Source: Hydrangea macrophylla (lineage: Eukaryota > Streptophyta > Magnoliopsida > Cornales > Hydrangeaceae). Taken from it: DNA of 64,000 nt. The notes under the pieces are model-generated. The model saw nothing but the letters and a program-made list of their open reading frames with translations. It was not told the origin of the DNA and did no database searches. The translations under genes were made by a program, and so were the position numbers. Positions 45,834 to 58,555 of this stretch are shown here, piece by piece. How positions within the stretch are numbered: position 1 is the first letter of the stretch; each line of letters opens with the position of its first letter. The stretch is taken from positions 71,037,045 through 71,101,044 of the forward strand of contig CM066985.1 in the NCBI GenBank assembly GCA_033977485.1. The letters are read 5' to 3'.

Positions 45834-47060
45834 CTATTCTAAATCAATAGTTTCCCATAAAGTACAATAATAGGACTTTAAATAATGACCATTTGTCAAT
45901 CTCGCATGAACTTCTCCATTTAGATCACGCAACCTATATGCCCCCCCCTTTCTTGACCTGGTGGACAATAAAAGGACCTTCCTAATTGACCGACCATTTA
46001 CCATAACGGTTGTCTTTGTCCCCAACAGGCAAAACGGCCTCCCAAACTAAGTCCTCTGTGCAGAAGGACTTCTCTGTACCCTTTTGTTGTATGCTCAAGT
46101 GACCCATTGTTTCTGCACTTTTAATGAATCCAAGGCTACCAACCTTGTTTTATTAAGCCCTTCCAACTTAGCTATCATAGCCTCTGTGTATTTAGAGGGC
46201 TCAAGCTGATTTTGTAAGGCCCTCCTAGTTGATCTGATGCTAACCGCCATTGATAACATGACATCATGCCCATAGGTCAGCATAAACGGTGTAAATCTAG
46301 TACTAGACCTCTTAGAGGTCCGATAAGCCCAGAGGGCTTCAGACAGTAACTTATCCCACTCCTTAGGATTTTCATTTATCATCTTTTCAACAATCCCAAT
46401 TAGAATCTTGTTAGTCGACTCGGCCTACCCGTTACCCTGAGCGTAATACAGAGTGGAATTAAGAATTGTAATTCCTCTGCTTTTAGCAAAGGCTGTAGTT
46501 TCTGCCCCTGTGAACACTGACCATTGATCGGCCGTTATGGTTTTTGGTAGGCCAAACCGGTATATCATATGTTCCTCAATGAATTCGATCACAGTAGATT
46601 GGGTTACCGCTCTACAGGGAATGGCTTCGGCCCACTTCGTGAAATAGTCCGTAGCCACTATTATAAAATAGTGTTAACCTGAGGAAGGAGGAAAAACTTT
46701 ACCTATCAGGTCCATTGCCCATCCTCTGAATGGCCAAGGCTTTATAACTGGTTGAACTTCTTGGGCTGGCACACTCTAGATGGGCCCATACTTCTGGCAA
46801 TCTTGACAACCCCTGGCATAACCAATACAATCCTTTAACATACCTGGCCAATAGTAGTTGTACCTTCTCAAGAGGCACTTCATCTTCGTTCTGTCCTGAT
46901 GAGCTCCAAAAACTCCCTCGTGGACTTCGGCTATCACCTAGATAGCCTATTTTTTTCCCTAAGCATTTGAGAATTACGTCATCACCGATATGCTTCTTGA
47001 ATAACTCCCCATCAAGCACCATAAATTGGACTGTGAACAATCTTACCTTTCAGTCCACCC
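45834..47060 (-). pseudogene. pol: Integrase region of element B
   Basis: On the minus strand, FMVLDGELFKKHIGDDVILK leads into a broken zinc-binding N-terminus. Then comes the catalytic core with ATDYFTKWAEAIP, KTITADQWSVFTG and YYAQGNG, then PKEWDKLLSEALWAYRTSKR, and a C-terminal GAYRLRDLNGEVHARLTNGH. The two Asp of the DDE triad are visible, and the Glu region is interrupted by a stop. It would join element DNA to the host genome. Several frameshifts make it dead. Confidence 0.85.
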
Positions 47061-47199
47061 TAATATTAGGGTGCTTTAAATGTTCGATGCCAGGGATTCT
47101 CCAATCATCATCATCCATTAAGACCGAATTGGTGGTAGTATACCAGCCTCTCTTTGCCACTGATGGTAATGATCGGACTTACATCATGATAATTTGATT

Positions 47200-47690
47200 T
47201 TCCACTTCTTTCAGCGGAGGTAAGGCTGATCCTGCTTTGGCCAACTTATCGGCCTCGATGTTCGTAGACCGGGGTATATAACCCATGCTTATATCATCAA
47301 ATGAATCCATAAGTTGAGTGGCAACTGAGTGAAATGGGCATAACTCCTAACTTTTTATTTGGAATTCTCCTGATATATATCCGATTACTAGTCCTGAATT
47401 TCCCTTCATGTGAATAGATGCTGTCCCCATCTTAAGGAGTTTCTCCAATCCTATTATCAATGCTTCATATTCGGCCTAGTTGTTAGTGCATTTGAAATCA
47501 AGCCAAAATGACATTTTCATTTTTCTGTATTTGGGGGATATGATAACCACCCCAGCCCCAGCACCTTTTGAATTTTTAGAACCATCAAATATTAATGTCC
47601 ATGGGACTAAGGACATGTTTAAAATTTTAGGTGCTAGTGACATATCTTCCAGATCAGTAGGATCTGGGTGATCAGCCAGAAAATTGGCTA
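47200..47690 (-). pseudogene. pol: Second (archaeal-type) RNase H of element B
   Basis: The minus strand reads WTLIFDGSKNSKGAGAGVVI, AEYEALIIGLEKLLKMG and EADKLAKAG. This gives the DGS, E and D positions of an RNase H fold separate from the domain joined to reverse transcriptase. An extra archaeal-type RNase H is an established mark of Tat-type elements. A stop precedes AEYEAL. Confidence 0.75.
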
Positions 47691-47712
47691 TGGCTTGGCC
47701 CTTGACCGATTG

Positions 47713-48222
47713 CTATGATCGATATTGAATGGCAAACTCCATTAGGGCAAAAGTCCATTTTCCAATTTGGACACGCATAATGGGTCTTGATAGCATGTAC
47801 TTAATCAGATGAGTTTGACATATAATATAAGTAGAAACAGGAAGCATATATGTTCTTAATTTTTGTGATGAAAAGTACAATGCTAAGCACAACTTCTTAA
47901 TCGGCGCATAACGTTGCTTGATTGGAGTTAAAACCCTACTTAAGTAATAAATGCCCTGCTCACTGCCTTTCTCATTATCCTGGGCTGACATACTTCTTAT
48001 GGAGCAATCAGAGGCCGATATATACAATTTGACACACCTACCCTTCTTGGGTGGCATCAGCACTAGAGGGGTAGACAAGTACTGCTTTATTCCTTCAAAG
48101 GTGCTAGTGGCTGTCTTCCCACTTGAACTCTTCATTGGTCTTGCTCTTGAGTAGTGGGGTCCATATCTGGGTCTTCCTTGCACAGTTGGAGATAAACCTT
48201 CTAAGGAAATTGATCTGCCCAA
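47713..48222 (-). pseudogene. pol: RNase H domain of element B, joined to reverse transcriptase
   Basis: LYISASDCSIRSMSAQDN, GIYYLSRVLTPIKQRY and LCLALYFSSQKLRTYMLP on the minus strand are typical of the gypsy RNase H that degrades the RNA template. The segment upstream overlaps the RT thumb in another frame. Frameshifts occur near 48120. Confidence 0.85.
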
Positions 48223-48950
48223 GCAGCCTTTGCAACTCTTTCTTGTTAGTTGGGGGCTTTGCTGCTTGGATAGCCCGAGCCTTGTTCTTGTCTATATCTA
48301 TACCTCTCTGATGCACCAAGAAACCCAAGAAGTTCCTTGCTAAAACACATAATGCACATTTGAGTGGATTCATCTTTAGCTTGTGAGCATGCATTCTTTC
48401 AAATGCTTTTTCAAGGTCAACCAAATGTTAGGTGTTGCTCCCAGAATTAACCACCACATTATCAATGTATACCTCCATGAAACATCCAATCATGACATAG
48501 AAGATTGAATTTATTGCTCGTTGATAGGTAACTCCTGCATTTTTTAGCCCGAAGGGCATCACAATCCACTCAAAGGTTCCAATTGCCTCAGGGCACCAAA
48601 AACTATTTTTGGGACATCATCTTCGGTGATGTAAATTTGGTTATACCTTGAATGCCCATCTATAAAGGACAAGATTTTGTGTTTAGTGGTCGAATCAATC
48701 AGCTGATCGGCTATGGACATTGGGTACTCATCCTTTGGGGTAGCCAGGTTTAGATTTCTGAAGTCAATGCACACTCTAAGCTTCTCATTCTTCTTTACCA
48801 CTGGGACCATATTCGAGACCCATTCTACATACCTTATAGTCTGAAGGAAGCCAGACTTGAGGAATCTCTCAATTTTTTTCTTCACCTTTAGCGTAACCTC
48901 TGGTGACATGCACCTAGGTAGCTATTTGAACGGCCTAAACCCCACTTTGA
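48223..48950 (-). pseudogene. pol: Reverse transcriptase of element B
   Basis: The minus strand shows LRVCIDFRNLNLATPKDEYP, ILSFIDGHSRYNQI and, after a frameshift near 48590, the catalytic box as YIDN (48458-48469). Plant gypsy elements have Y[VI]DD, so the second catalytic aspartate is lost. The thumb follows (ALCVLARNFLGFLVHQRGID). The gene is inactive. Confidence 0.87.
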
Positions 48951-49650
48951 TTAGTAATTGGTGTTCTACCAGTTCTCTAGATAGCCCTAGCATCTCATCA
49001 TAATCCCATGCAAAGTAGTCCTTATACTTATGTAAGAGTGCTATTACATTGGCCTGGAACTGTGGTTCCAACATCTGACTCACATAAGTTGGTTTATGCT
49101 CTCCTTCATTTCCCAAGTTGACTTTTAGAAGGGGATCTTGAACGTCAGTCTTTAAATCATCCATCTTTGTTGTGGCCATTTCCAATTCTTCCATTTGGAT
49201 CTCCTCCTCTTTTGGCAATTCTTCCTCGTAGATACAATCGGCCAAGTTAACCATACCATCAGTTGGGCCAATCTTTAGTCTTCTATCGGCCAAATATGCA
49301 CACCATCTGGTTATACTAGCCTTTAAGGCTAGCTGTCTCTGAACTTCAGTCCGTTGTTGATTCATCAATAACATCTTGTTTATTAATCTCCATCAGCCTT
49401 AATTCTTCCGTCTGAATGGGGTTATGGTAATATGACTTCAATTCCAGTGGATCTCCTTTACGGAATGTGGCTACATTTAGTTTTCCTAACTTGCCACATC
49501 CTAATAGTTTGACTGGCCCAATGTCATCTTCGTACAGAATTGCATCAACCATTTGCAACCGTGCTACGAATGGCCTCGTATCGGCCCCCACTACTTTAAC
49601 TTCATCACCTCTCTAGAAAATCAACAACTAATGGAGGGTTGAAGGGATAC
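48951..49650 (-). pseudogene. pol: Protease-RT linker of element B
   Basis: Two overlapping frames (49346-49591 and 48922-49374) carry a charged, Glu-rich linker and end in FAWDYDEMLGLSRELVEHQL, the lead-in to the reverse transcriptase fold. The frame shifts between them. Confidence 0.65.
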
Positions 49651-49666
49651 AATAGTTGGAATGAAT

Positions 49667-50053
49667 CTAGTCTTGGCCTAGTAGTGCATTGTATGCAGTT
49701 GATGTCTCCACAATGAAGAAGACTGTCATGACCGTCTTGCTCCCAACGGTTAGCTCCAAAGGTAGGATACCCTTGGTCCTTGATGGTGTTCCTGTAAAAC
49801 TCTGGACATTCATTTCTGTCAGAATCAACTCTAACTTAGATTTTTGAAGAACTCTCAGCATGATATGGGGCATGATGTTGATAGTAGATCCTCCATCGAA
49901 GAGAATTCTATTTATTGGGACCCCTTTAATATACCCCTTGATATACAGAGGCTTCAAGTGCTGAGACATCTGATAGGTGGGTTTTTTAAAAACCACCTTA
50001 ACAGACCCTGCTGATTCTTGTCCCTCTTCATCTTTATGCCCTTTCGGTCTCAA
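49667..50053 (-). pseudogene. pol: Aspartic protease of element B
   Basis: The minus-strand frame contains GVPINRILFDGGSTINIMPH, where DGGS takes the place of the D[ST]G active site, as is usual in Tat-type proteases. LPLELTVGSKTVMTVFFIVE and AYNALLGQD follow, which match the second half of the fold. This 129-codon stretch is open. Confidence 0.8.
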
Positions 50054-51089
50054 GATGGTGATCTTTGGTCGATCAGATTATTGATCAGTGACGTCCACAA
50101 TTTTACTTATGGCTTCCACTATATAAGGTCTAACGGTTTCACCACCATTCCAGAACAACTCCTCTATGGCTGCTGCCTCTGTAACCTGATCTTCTACCAC
50201 ATCACCTTCCATGGCCGCTGGTTGATCTGGCTTGGCCATGAAAGACATGGGAAAAGAGAACACCATATTTGTAGACAGTTCCTTTAGAATGGTCCCGAAT
50301 TGAATCATTGAGTCGTCCGAATCTAAAAGATTATCGGCCTCCTCAACCTTCTCAAACTTACAATGCTCTGGGGGTTGTCCGCCTCTTTTATTTTCGTCGG
50401 CCTCTCTTTGCTCCGTCGTCTGATGTATCAGGGAGTCTGGTATGAAGGACTGTAGAATCCTTGGTGGATTGTTAACCCGATCTTTCCAATATTGTCACTC
50501 CCTTTCAGCCTGCCTTGCCCGTTGGTATCTCCTTTTTTGGGACTTGCTATACCTGGGCTGCATTGGGAACTTGGGATGCTTAGCCCAATACCATTTTATT
50601 CATTTACCCTTGGTAGTATTACCATCCTTGGACATGTGTCCAGGGCTAGGCCCTTTTCTATTATTTTTGGTTTAGAAAACATCCGATGATGCCTTACCCC
50701 CAATCGGCATAAATCTCTTTGGCCGGTTTACAATGTCGGCGATGATTTTGGTTGCCACTCAGGCTTAGACTGACTTTGCCTAGGAAATGAAAGCCTTTTG
50801 TGCATAGACCTTCTCAGACTATGCTCGTGGAGCTCATTCACCCTTGGCTTCTTACTTGGGCTAGAGGTTTCCTTCTTGATATCGGCCTTGCATCTTAGGA
50901 AGAGGCCTTATTCTATTAGGTCTAGTTGTCGCCACAAATCAGTGATCAAATTGTCTATATTTGATCGGGCTGTTGCAATTTCAGTCTTGTGTTCTACTTA
51001 CTTTCTTTCTTAATGAGTCCTCTGAAGCTCATGGATTGTTACCTTTGCCCCCCCCCCCCCCCCCCCCCTCCCCGTGGCTGAAATAGCAA
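50054..51089 (-). pseudogene. Gag-protease linker of element B
   Basis: Decayed coding-like sequence on the minus strand, including a 76-residue frame with AAAIEELFWNGGETVRPYIV (50078-50308). A run of 21 C lies at 51048-51068. No domain was recognised. Confidence 0.45.
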
Positions 51090-52385
51090 CTTACTTTCCC
51101 TCCCTTTGTCTCAACCTTTCTTCCTTTGTTTCTGATAGGTCACCTTTCGGTCTAGGCCTAGTCAACTTAGTCAGATCGAGCATAACCATGTTGGCGCTAC
51201 TGATCTGAGAAAACGAATTTGTATCAATTCCCATGGCTTTGTCCGAGAACTTGAACATTCTATTCTCTATGTTTTTCTGTATCACATTACGAAATACAAC
51301 ACAATTGCTAGTTGAGTATTTCCAAGAATTATGCCATTCACAGTAATCCTTATTTTTAATGTCATCGGCCTTTTGAATTCGATGACCATCACTTAGCTTA
51401 ATCACTTTTTCGACCAGTAGGGCATCGAAAATTTAATCGGCCATAGTGATATCAAACGTATAATTCTTTGCTGCCTCAAATGCCATCTTTTTTGTAGCAG
51501 CATTATTATTGATGGGCTTACTTATGGCATTGCATACGATTGGCTGTTTGCAAATTTCTTTCGGCCAAATCAATTTCAACTTCGAGGTCACAATCTGCTA
51601 GGTGGACCTCATAATTGGGATCTTTATAGTATGTTACCTTGGCTGAATTTTTCTTTTCTTGTTCATTCAGAATGATACGCTCATATCGAGTGGCCCTCGT
51701 AGCCAGCTCGAATAGGTCACGGAAGTCAGTTCCTTCGAACCTCTTACGTAACTCAAATGACATCCCTCTCATGGCCATCTTGATGTATTCTTCCTCGGAC
51801 AAGACAGTTTTATACCTATACTTAGCCTTTCTGAAATGAGCTATGTAAGTCTCCACTGTCTCCCCTACTAGTTGGAGCATTCTAGATAGACCTGCCAATG
51901 ACGTTTCGGGCTCAGTCCTATAGAACTGGCCATGAAAGAATTCCTCCATCGCTTGCCAATCTCACACAGAATTGGCAGAAAGGTTGACATACCACAAGAG
52001 AGCTATCCCTGTGAGAGAGTTTGGTAACACGTCAGTTTTAATGGGTCACTACTACCCACATGACCGCATTGTACCATGAAACGGCCTATGTGCTCTACAG
52101 AGGACTGGTCATTTTCCCCAGAAAACAAGGTAAAATTTGGTACCTTATATTCCTGAGAAAAATTGACTTGGTTAATTTCTGGAAGATATGGCCGTCTATA
52201 AGTCGGCCTCTCCATTCTCCTAATGAACGGTCCATACTTTTTGTGTATGGCCGCCACCAATTACTCCCTATCGATGGCCTACGGAACAATGGGCAGCGCT
52301 GCCACTGAGGGTATTATAGGTGGTGGTATTTGATAGTGGTTATAATTAACCTGATGCCAAAAAACATGATTAGCTCTTTGCCACC
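51090..52385 (-). pseudogene. gag: Gag of element B, N-terminus cut by element C
   Basis: On the minus strand: RPYLPEINQVNFSQEYKVPN, then FTLFSGENDQSSVEHIGRFM, then MEEFFHGQFYRTEPETSLAG with GETVETYIAHFRKAKYRYK (Gag capsid core). A zinc-knuckle-like KDYCEWHNSWKYSTSNC follows near 51300-51360. Stops lie near 51965 and 51500. The frame can be followed up to the edge of the element C LTR at 52386, so element C is inserted in this gene. Confidence 0.82.
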
Positions 52386-55300
52386 TGTAGACACCCCAAT
52401 TTTGACCGACCATCGAATTCATGGAATAGTTACCTCTAGACCGATGATGACAGCGCCCGATGAAACTCGAAAGTTTCTTTTAAGTAATTCAAGTTCTTCA
52501 GAGAGTTCTTCAGCCTTAATAAAAGTTTTCAAAAAAAGAAAAGAAAATAAAAGAAGCGGAAGAGAAAAAGGGTAAGGGAGACCGGGTATTCAGGAAACCC
52601 AAATATGAAGTACAAGTACGTATGAGAAAAACGGTTTGAAAGTTGATTTCAAAATAAGAATATAGGAGTGGTTTTAAAAAAGAAAGAAAAAAAAAAGTAG
52701 TCTATATGTGTAATCTATTAAATATGTATTAGTATAAGTATATCTTGAGTATATTAGAATAAAATACATACTAGTATAAGTATATATCAAGTATATATTT
52801 GAGAAAAAAAGAAGAAGAAGAAAATGTGGGAATTCTATAAGCTGCGGCATGCGGAGATGCCGGCGGCACTCAAGCGCCAACAGTCAGCGAGTGCCGGAAC
52901 GGCATTCGCTGAGTGCCGCAGACAACTCAGTGAGTGTCGTCCGCTGTAACAAACTGTTTTTTTTTTAAATACGTATAGAATAATCTTGCAGATGGGTTTT
53001 CCACCTGAATTTACCCAATTGACCCTGTGGGAGTGGTCAATATAAGGACGCCTTCACCTCCATTACAAGGATCCTCTTCTCCCATCTTGCAAAATATAGA
53101 GAAAACTAGAGAGATTTAAGAGTAACTAAGAGAAATTTTTGGAGAATCAAGAACTTTTGAAGAAGGATTTGAAGAAATTGAAGAAAAAGTTGAAGAACTT
53201 AGAAGATCCTCACCAAACAAGAAGAAATCCTTGAGGTTATAGAGGTAACCTTCTAATCCTATATAGAATTATGCTTAAATTCAATCACAAATTCTTATAT
53301 TTAGGACCTTTACACATTTTCAAAACCTATCTTCTTAACCTCATTTCATCACACACCACTAGAATTTGTGATTGAATCCCTTTTTTATTCCCTTCATTAA
53401 TTTGGATCTAAATAAGAGCTTTGGATTTAAAGTAGAACTATTATTTTCACTTGATTTTAAAAAAAAAACAAACTTTGATTTGACTTCCTTTTGTTTATGT
53501 TTTCCTTGTAAATCCATGAGATTCTTAATATTTCATTGGATCCTTTGAGTTTAATCCTCTAATTCTCTGTGATCTTATGATTTATATAGGGATTAAGATT
53601 GATCATAGTCATTTCCATCCATGTTTGGAAAGGTCCAAGTTTTAGTTTATAAATTGAACCCTTCAACTATGATTCTCATGGAATCCTCTCTATATTCTAT
53701 GGAGGTTTATGAGGATTGGTTGTGTCTAGTCTCCAAGGACCATTAATATGAGAGGAGAATAGAATATAATAAGCTTGTATCCCTCAAGGACCATCAACTA
53801 TGAGAGAGGGATTGACTTAATAAATTCTATGAATACCAACTCAATATTGGTACAGTGAACTCATGAACTCACTGAGACCAAAGATTTTTAATTAAGTCAT
53901 AGTCCATGGGAATTGAGTGAGACCAATTGGAGGGTGATCATAACTCATATATCTATCAAAACAATTTTTGTTTTGATGAAATTCCTTAGTTAAGATGGTT
54001 TGGTCTTGTGATTTGTGAACTAGCCACTCTCTGTCCAAAATTTTAGAATAGTGAGTTCGTTTTAAAATAAGTGAATCAGAGCTTTAATCAAGCTTTCTTG
54101 GCTTTAAATATTTTTTATAGCAATTTAAATGTGTTAACAAGATCTCCTAAAAAGAATGAATTCATTCGGAATTATTTACTATTTTTAGAAAATCATACAA
54201 AAACTCTAGATAGAGAGTTGTAAATTTCTGAGTGATGTCTAGTTTTTGCCTACTTTCCGGAGATTGAACCGTTGGATCTTCAATTCTCTTTTTGAGTTAT
54301 AAACTAGACTCATAGAGACACAATATACTCAAAAATAATTAAGATCTAACCGTTGTAAGTATGACTTTTCTATTTTCTAAATTCAGTTTTCTTCTCTGTA
54401 AATTCTAAAATTCTGTCACAACTTTGATTAATTTTGTTAAGTCTAATCTAAATAAGTTCCTAATGCCTTAGGACCCAAACCATGTTATATCCATGCATAC
54501 TTCACATACATTGATTTTTGTAATTAGGATGTCATGTTTGCATTGTGTTTAACCTTAAACTTAGTTGAATACAACTATGGGTTCCTTATGATCATGTTGG
54601 GAATATAACATCTTTATATGGACATTACATTGGCTCCTAGTTGAGACTTACATATCTATAGAGATGTTGAATCTGCAACTAATTAGAAGGAATTCATAAT
54701 TATATCAACTATTTCCATGCTTAGTGTTATTTAGGACTCTAAAGTATATCTTTTTTTTTTCGGAAAATATAAAGTTTATCTTGTTCAAGGCATGTGAACT
54801 ACCTGTTTGTTTTTTAGCGCTGTTGAGGTATGATTTCTTGACTTTCTCACATTTATTTTATTTTTTGATTTTTATTGATTTTTGACTCCATGCGCGACAT
54901 CTTAGATTAGGATTTGCCTTATGTGTATATATGTGTTAGAGACCCTTTTCTAGGTTTTCTCTTTATTCGTATGCATTGCACGTTTAATATTCGCAGTTGG
55001 ATTCCAGGTAAGTTTTCTTGTTCCTTATTTGTATGTCATCTTGCTTCCTATTTAAATTTTGTGGTTTTGTATGTTTTTTATCGTTAGCAATTTTACACCG
55101 TTTTCAACATGCTTTTGGAATGTATATATATAAATGTATTAATTGAGGGCATGCTCAGATTAATAGTTCGATTAAAAAGGATGTTGAGTAGAGGCCTATC
55201 ACGAGATAGGATGAGAGGGGGTGTTTTAGTCCGACGGGCTCCTTCCCCTCTCAATTCATAATCCCCGGACCTAGAAATCTTTGGTTTCCAAAAGATTAGT

Positions 55301-55410
55301 TTACTTTTAAAATGGTTTCTTAATTTTCCTTTAAAAAATTTAGTGGTGACTCGTATTTGAATTTGAATTTGAAAATTTTAAAAAGCGGGGTCTAACTGCG
55401 AATGTCCACA
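52386..55410 (+). mobile_element. 5' LTR of Tat-type element C
   Basis: It runs from TGTAGACACC to GTCCACA just before a primer site, with the same terminal inverted repeat as element A. The inner sequence is unlike element A. A TATA-like CAATATAAGG is near 53038. The 5 bp before it (CCACC) should recur beyond the window. The 3' LTR is not in the window. Confidence 0.8.
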
Positions 55411-55413
55411 ATC

Positions 55414-55431
55414 TGGCGACTCTGCTAGGGA
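55414..55431 (+). other. Primer binding site of element C (tRNA-Arg type)
   Basis: TGGCGACTCTGCTAGGGA lies 3 bp after the LTR, matching the tRNA-Arg-type site of Tat-type elements. Confidence 0.8.
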
Positions 55432-56778
55432 TCGAACCCAAAATCTCTAGTTTTGTAAACCAGAATTTCTTATTTTGGTTCACTCGAGGATTAGACTTGA
55501 AAGCATCCTTTTTAATCGCATTAATTAATTTGTGTGCCCGTTGCATTGCCCTTGCATGTCTAGCCAGTCGATTGCACGGAACTAAGACCTTGGAGACTCG
55601 AGGCAACCCGGTCGGTCAAGCCATCATGGGACTGTGTGATCACCCTTGATCTCGTACTATGTGTTGGTACATGAAGCATCCTATCGGATGTGTATCAAGG
55701 GTCTCCCTTATTTGACCAAAACCTTGCCTTTGTATAGTAGCTTCCATAGAACCTTACAATCTTAGGGAATCAATTCTTGATTAGGATTATATGCTTGGGA
55801 GTTTTATATGCCCGAAAGGGATTAAGTGAGATGATGACGATGCTTGCTTGATGTAGAATATATAATCTTTTAATCACTTTTTAGCAATTCCTTCTTATGT
55901 CCCACGACATTTGGGAACACGCCGAATCTTGATTATAAGGTTACACTTTTTATATCTTGTTAGCTAAGCATCATTGACCTTGTATGTATCCAAATTTATG
56001 AAAAGTACGGTAATTTTCCTATTCAAAAGTCTTCAAATCCATCTTTGTAAATCCCAAAGTATTTTGGAAAATCCTTCTTGCAAGGAAAATTTTTTGAAAC
56101 TCACTTTCTTTTTATCAAAATGGAGTAAACCCAATCATTGTTTATTGAGAAATGTTTTCATATCCTCATTTTCAAAGAAAATATTCAAAATTCGCGAGAA
56201 TTATTTTGAAAGACTTCATCAACTAAAGAAATGTTTTTCAAATGAGTTTCAAAGTAAAATTTCAACTCAATCATCTTTTGTGGAGAAATGTTTTCACCTT
56301 CAATGGAAAATCTAAGGTTCTTGAGAATTTGAAAGATCCCATCACGCTTTTCGAATGAATTATTAAATATTCAACCTTTGAAAGAGTAACAAAGATCACA
56401 ATGAAAAGGGAAATTGGCGCACTTAACATGGGCGAGGATTTTATGTGCTTATGTGTTTGTGTGTTTGGATTAGAATTTTTTTCCTTTCTTATTAGCATAT
56501 AGAGTAGGCACACACACACACACTCGCATTGCATCCGTGTGATATATGAATCATTTGTGAACATTGTCACCAATCATTCGATGAAATAAGCTAAAAATAA
56601 AGCAAAGATAAATGAAAAGGGAGAAAATAAAATATAGTGAAAAGTTTTTTTTTCTCTTAAAATAAATCAAAAATTAATTAAAATATATGGTTTTAGGTGA
56701 AAGATAGAATCAGCTACAAGTACAGTGTGGGTCAGGGATTCGAGTGCGAGACTAGTAAGAAAGGAGCCAGAGAAAGAA
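55432..56778 (+). other. Untranslated leader of element C
   Basis: No credible gene was found. Diverged copies of TTTTCAAAGAAA-like blocks are seen near 56000-56340, and a CA run lies at 56508-56523. Confidence 0.5.
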
Positions 56779-58540
56779 ATGGATCAAGGACAACACGCCA
56801 TAGAAATAGCACATCTAAAAGAGAGAATGGATCAAATGATGACAATGCTGGAAACACTAACCCGCCACAGGCCTGCAGTTGATCCACCAAGAATCGATCT
56901 TCCACCTGCTGTTCGGGATGGGGAAGATGATTGGTATGAGGGTCTAAAACAACCCAGAGCTGGTGCAAATAGGCCAGAAAGAGAGAAAGTTGAAAAGGCT
57001 GAGAAATAGCATATCGAGATGAAGGAAAAGGTGGAAAAGTTAAAAAAAAGTCGTCCGGAAATCCAATGGGTTTGACAGTTACCTGCTAGAGCTAGAAGGC
57101 TTGTTTGAGGGAACTCGGGAAAAACTTCCAGTTGGTTTCAAGATGCCTGAGATTGATAAGTTTGATGGTTCTGGGAACCCCAAAAACCACGTAAGGATGT
57201 GCATCGGGGCTTTTCAGCCAAGCGGCCTAAGTCCCGCCATGATGGCGATGCTATTTCAATAAATTTTGACTAGGACAGCCTTGTCCTGGTATTTCACAAT
57301 GGAGCTAAGCAAAACCCGTGTGTGGGAAGAAGTTGTAAAAGCTTTTGCCACCCAGTATAAATATAATCAAGAACTCGATGTGACTATGAGAGATCTAGAG
57401 ACAACTACGCAAGAGAACAAGGAGTAGTTTGCTGAATTTTTGACATGTTGGAAGGGGAAAGGCCGCAAAAATGACCCAACGGCCGTCGGAGAAAGAACAT
57501 ATCCGAATCGTAATCAAGAATTTGCAAAGTGTTTATCAGGAGAAACTCATGTATCAATGCATTCACACCTTTGTAGAGTTGTTCAAAATTGGAACATGAA
57601 TAGAAGACGTAATCAAAGACGGAAAAATCAAGAAGAATGAGTCCCTGGAGCACCGATCTAGGAGATTGTTTTATGGAGGGAATACGGGGAATCATGCGGC
57701 AACTGATGTAAATGCACTGAGTGAACCGGAAAGAAAGTTTGATATAATAAGAACTTATCCAGGAAGAGGAAAGGACAAGCCACTGAGGAAATTTTCAGAT
57801 CTAGGGTATCATTGTCCACAGCCCTTAACAGGCTGCTAGCAAAGGGGCACCTTTATTTGTTGGAACCACGGCCAAGGCCAAACCCTCTTCCTCTAAACTT
57901 CAGGGCTGATTTGTATTGCAAGTTCCACCAATAGTAAGGGCATTCTATTGACCGATACTTGAGGTTGAGACATGAGATTCAGGACTTAATAGATAAGAAA
58001 GTGATATCCGAGCCTCCAGCCAATCCGCCAAATGTCGCCAAGAACCCATTACCGAATCATCACGCCGTGCCACCATTGGGGATTTACTATTTGGAGTGTA
58101 ATGAAAATTCTTTTGACCCATCCAAGTTGATCACTAAGTTGGGATACCCGAAGAAGTTTTATCAAATACCAAGATATAGTGATTGCACTCTAGGAGAGTC
58201 ATCGGGTAAGAATAAGGGAAAATTAATAGAGGAAGCTGCTATTGCAGACTGGTAGGCACCTGAAACTGACAACTCTATTTGGTATAAGGGGAATAAAAGC
58301 CAGGGCATCAATTGACCAACAAAGGATCTATGGTATGAAAGCAAAAAAGAAGAGGAAAGTCTAAAAGTCACTAAAGTATATGATGATCTGTTTGAAGGAA
58401 GAAGTAAGCCATCTGACTAGGTCAGAAAGACATTTGAAGCTGCACGAATTGGAAGAAGACTACCCAAGACAAGAATTAAGAAAGGGGAAAGGAAAAATAG
58501 ATGAAGAAGAGGAAGAGGACAGGGTGTTAAAGTAGATAAA
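56779..58540 (+). pseudogene. gag: Degenerate Gag of element C
   Basis: The frame starts MDQGQHAIEIAHLKERMDQM (coiled-coil-like N-terminus). After a stop and a shift near 57010 it shows the Gag core: LLELEGLFEGTREKLPVGFK, MPEIDKFDGSGNPKNHV, ALSWYFTMELSKTRVWEEVV, YNQELDVTMRDLETT. A knuckle-like CKFHQ**GHSIDRYLRLRH lies near 57917-57975, with the last Cys replaced by Tyr. The open 57959-58255 stretch then carries LRHEIQDLIDKKVI. Many stops are present. The Gag is related to that of element A and is clearly separate from that of element B. Confidence 0.82.
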
Positions 58541-58555
58541 AATACCTAAGCTAAT

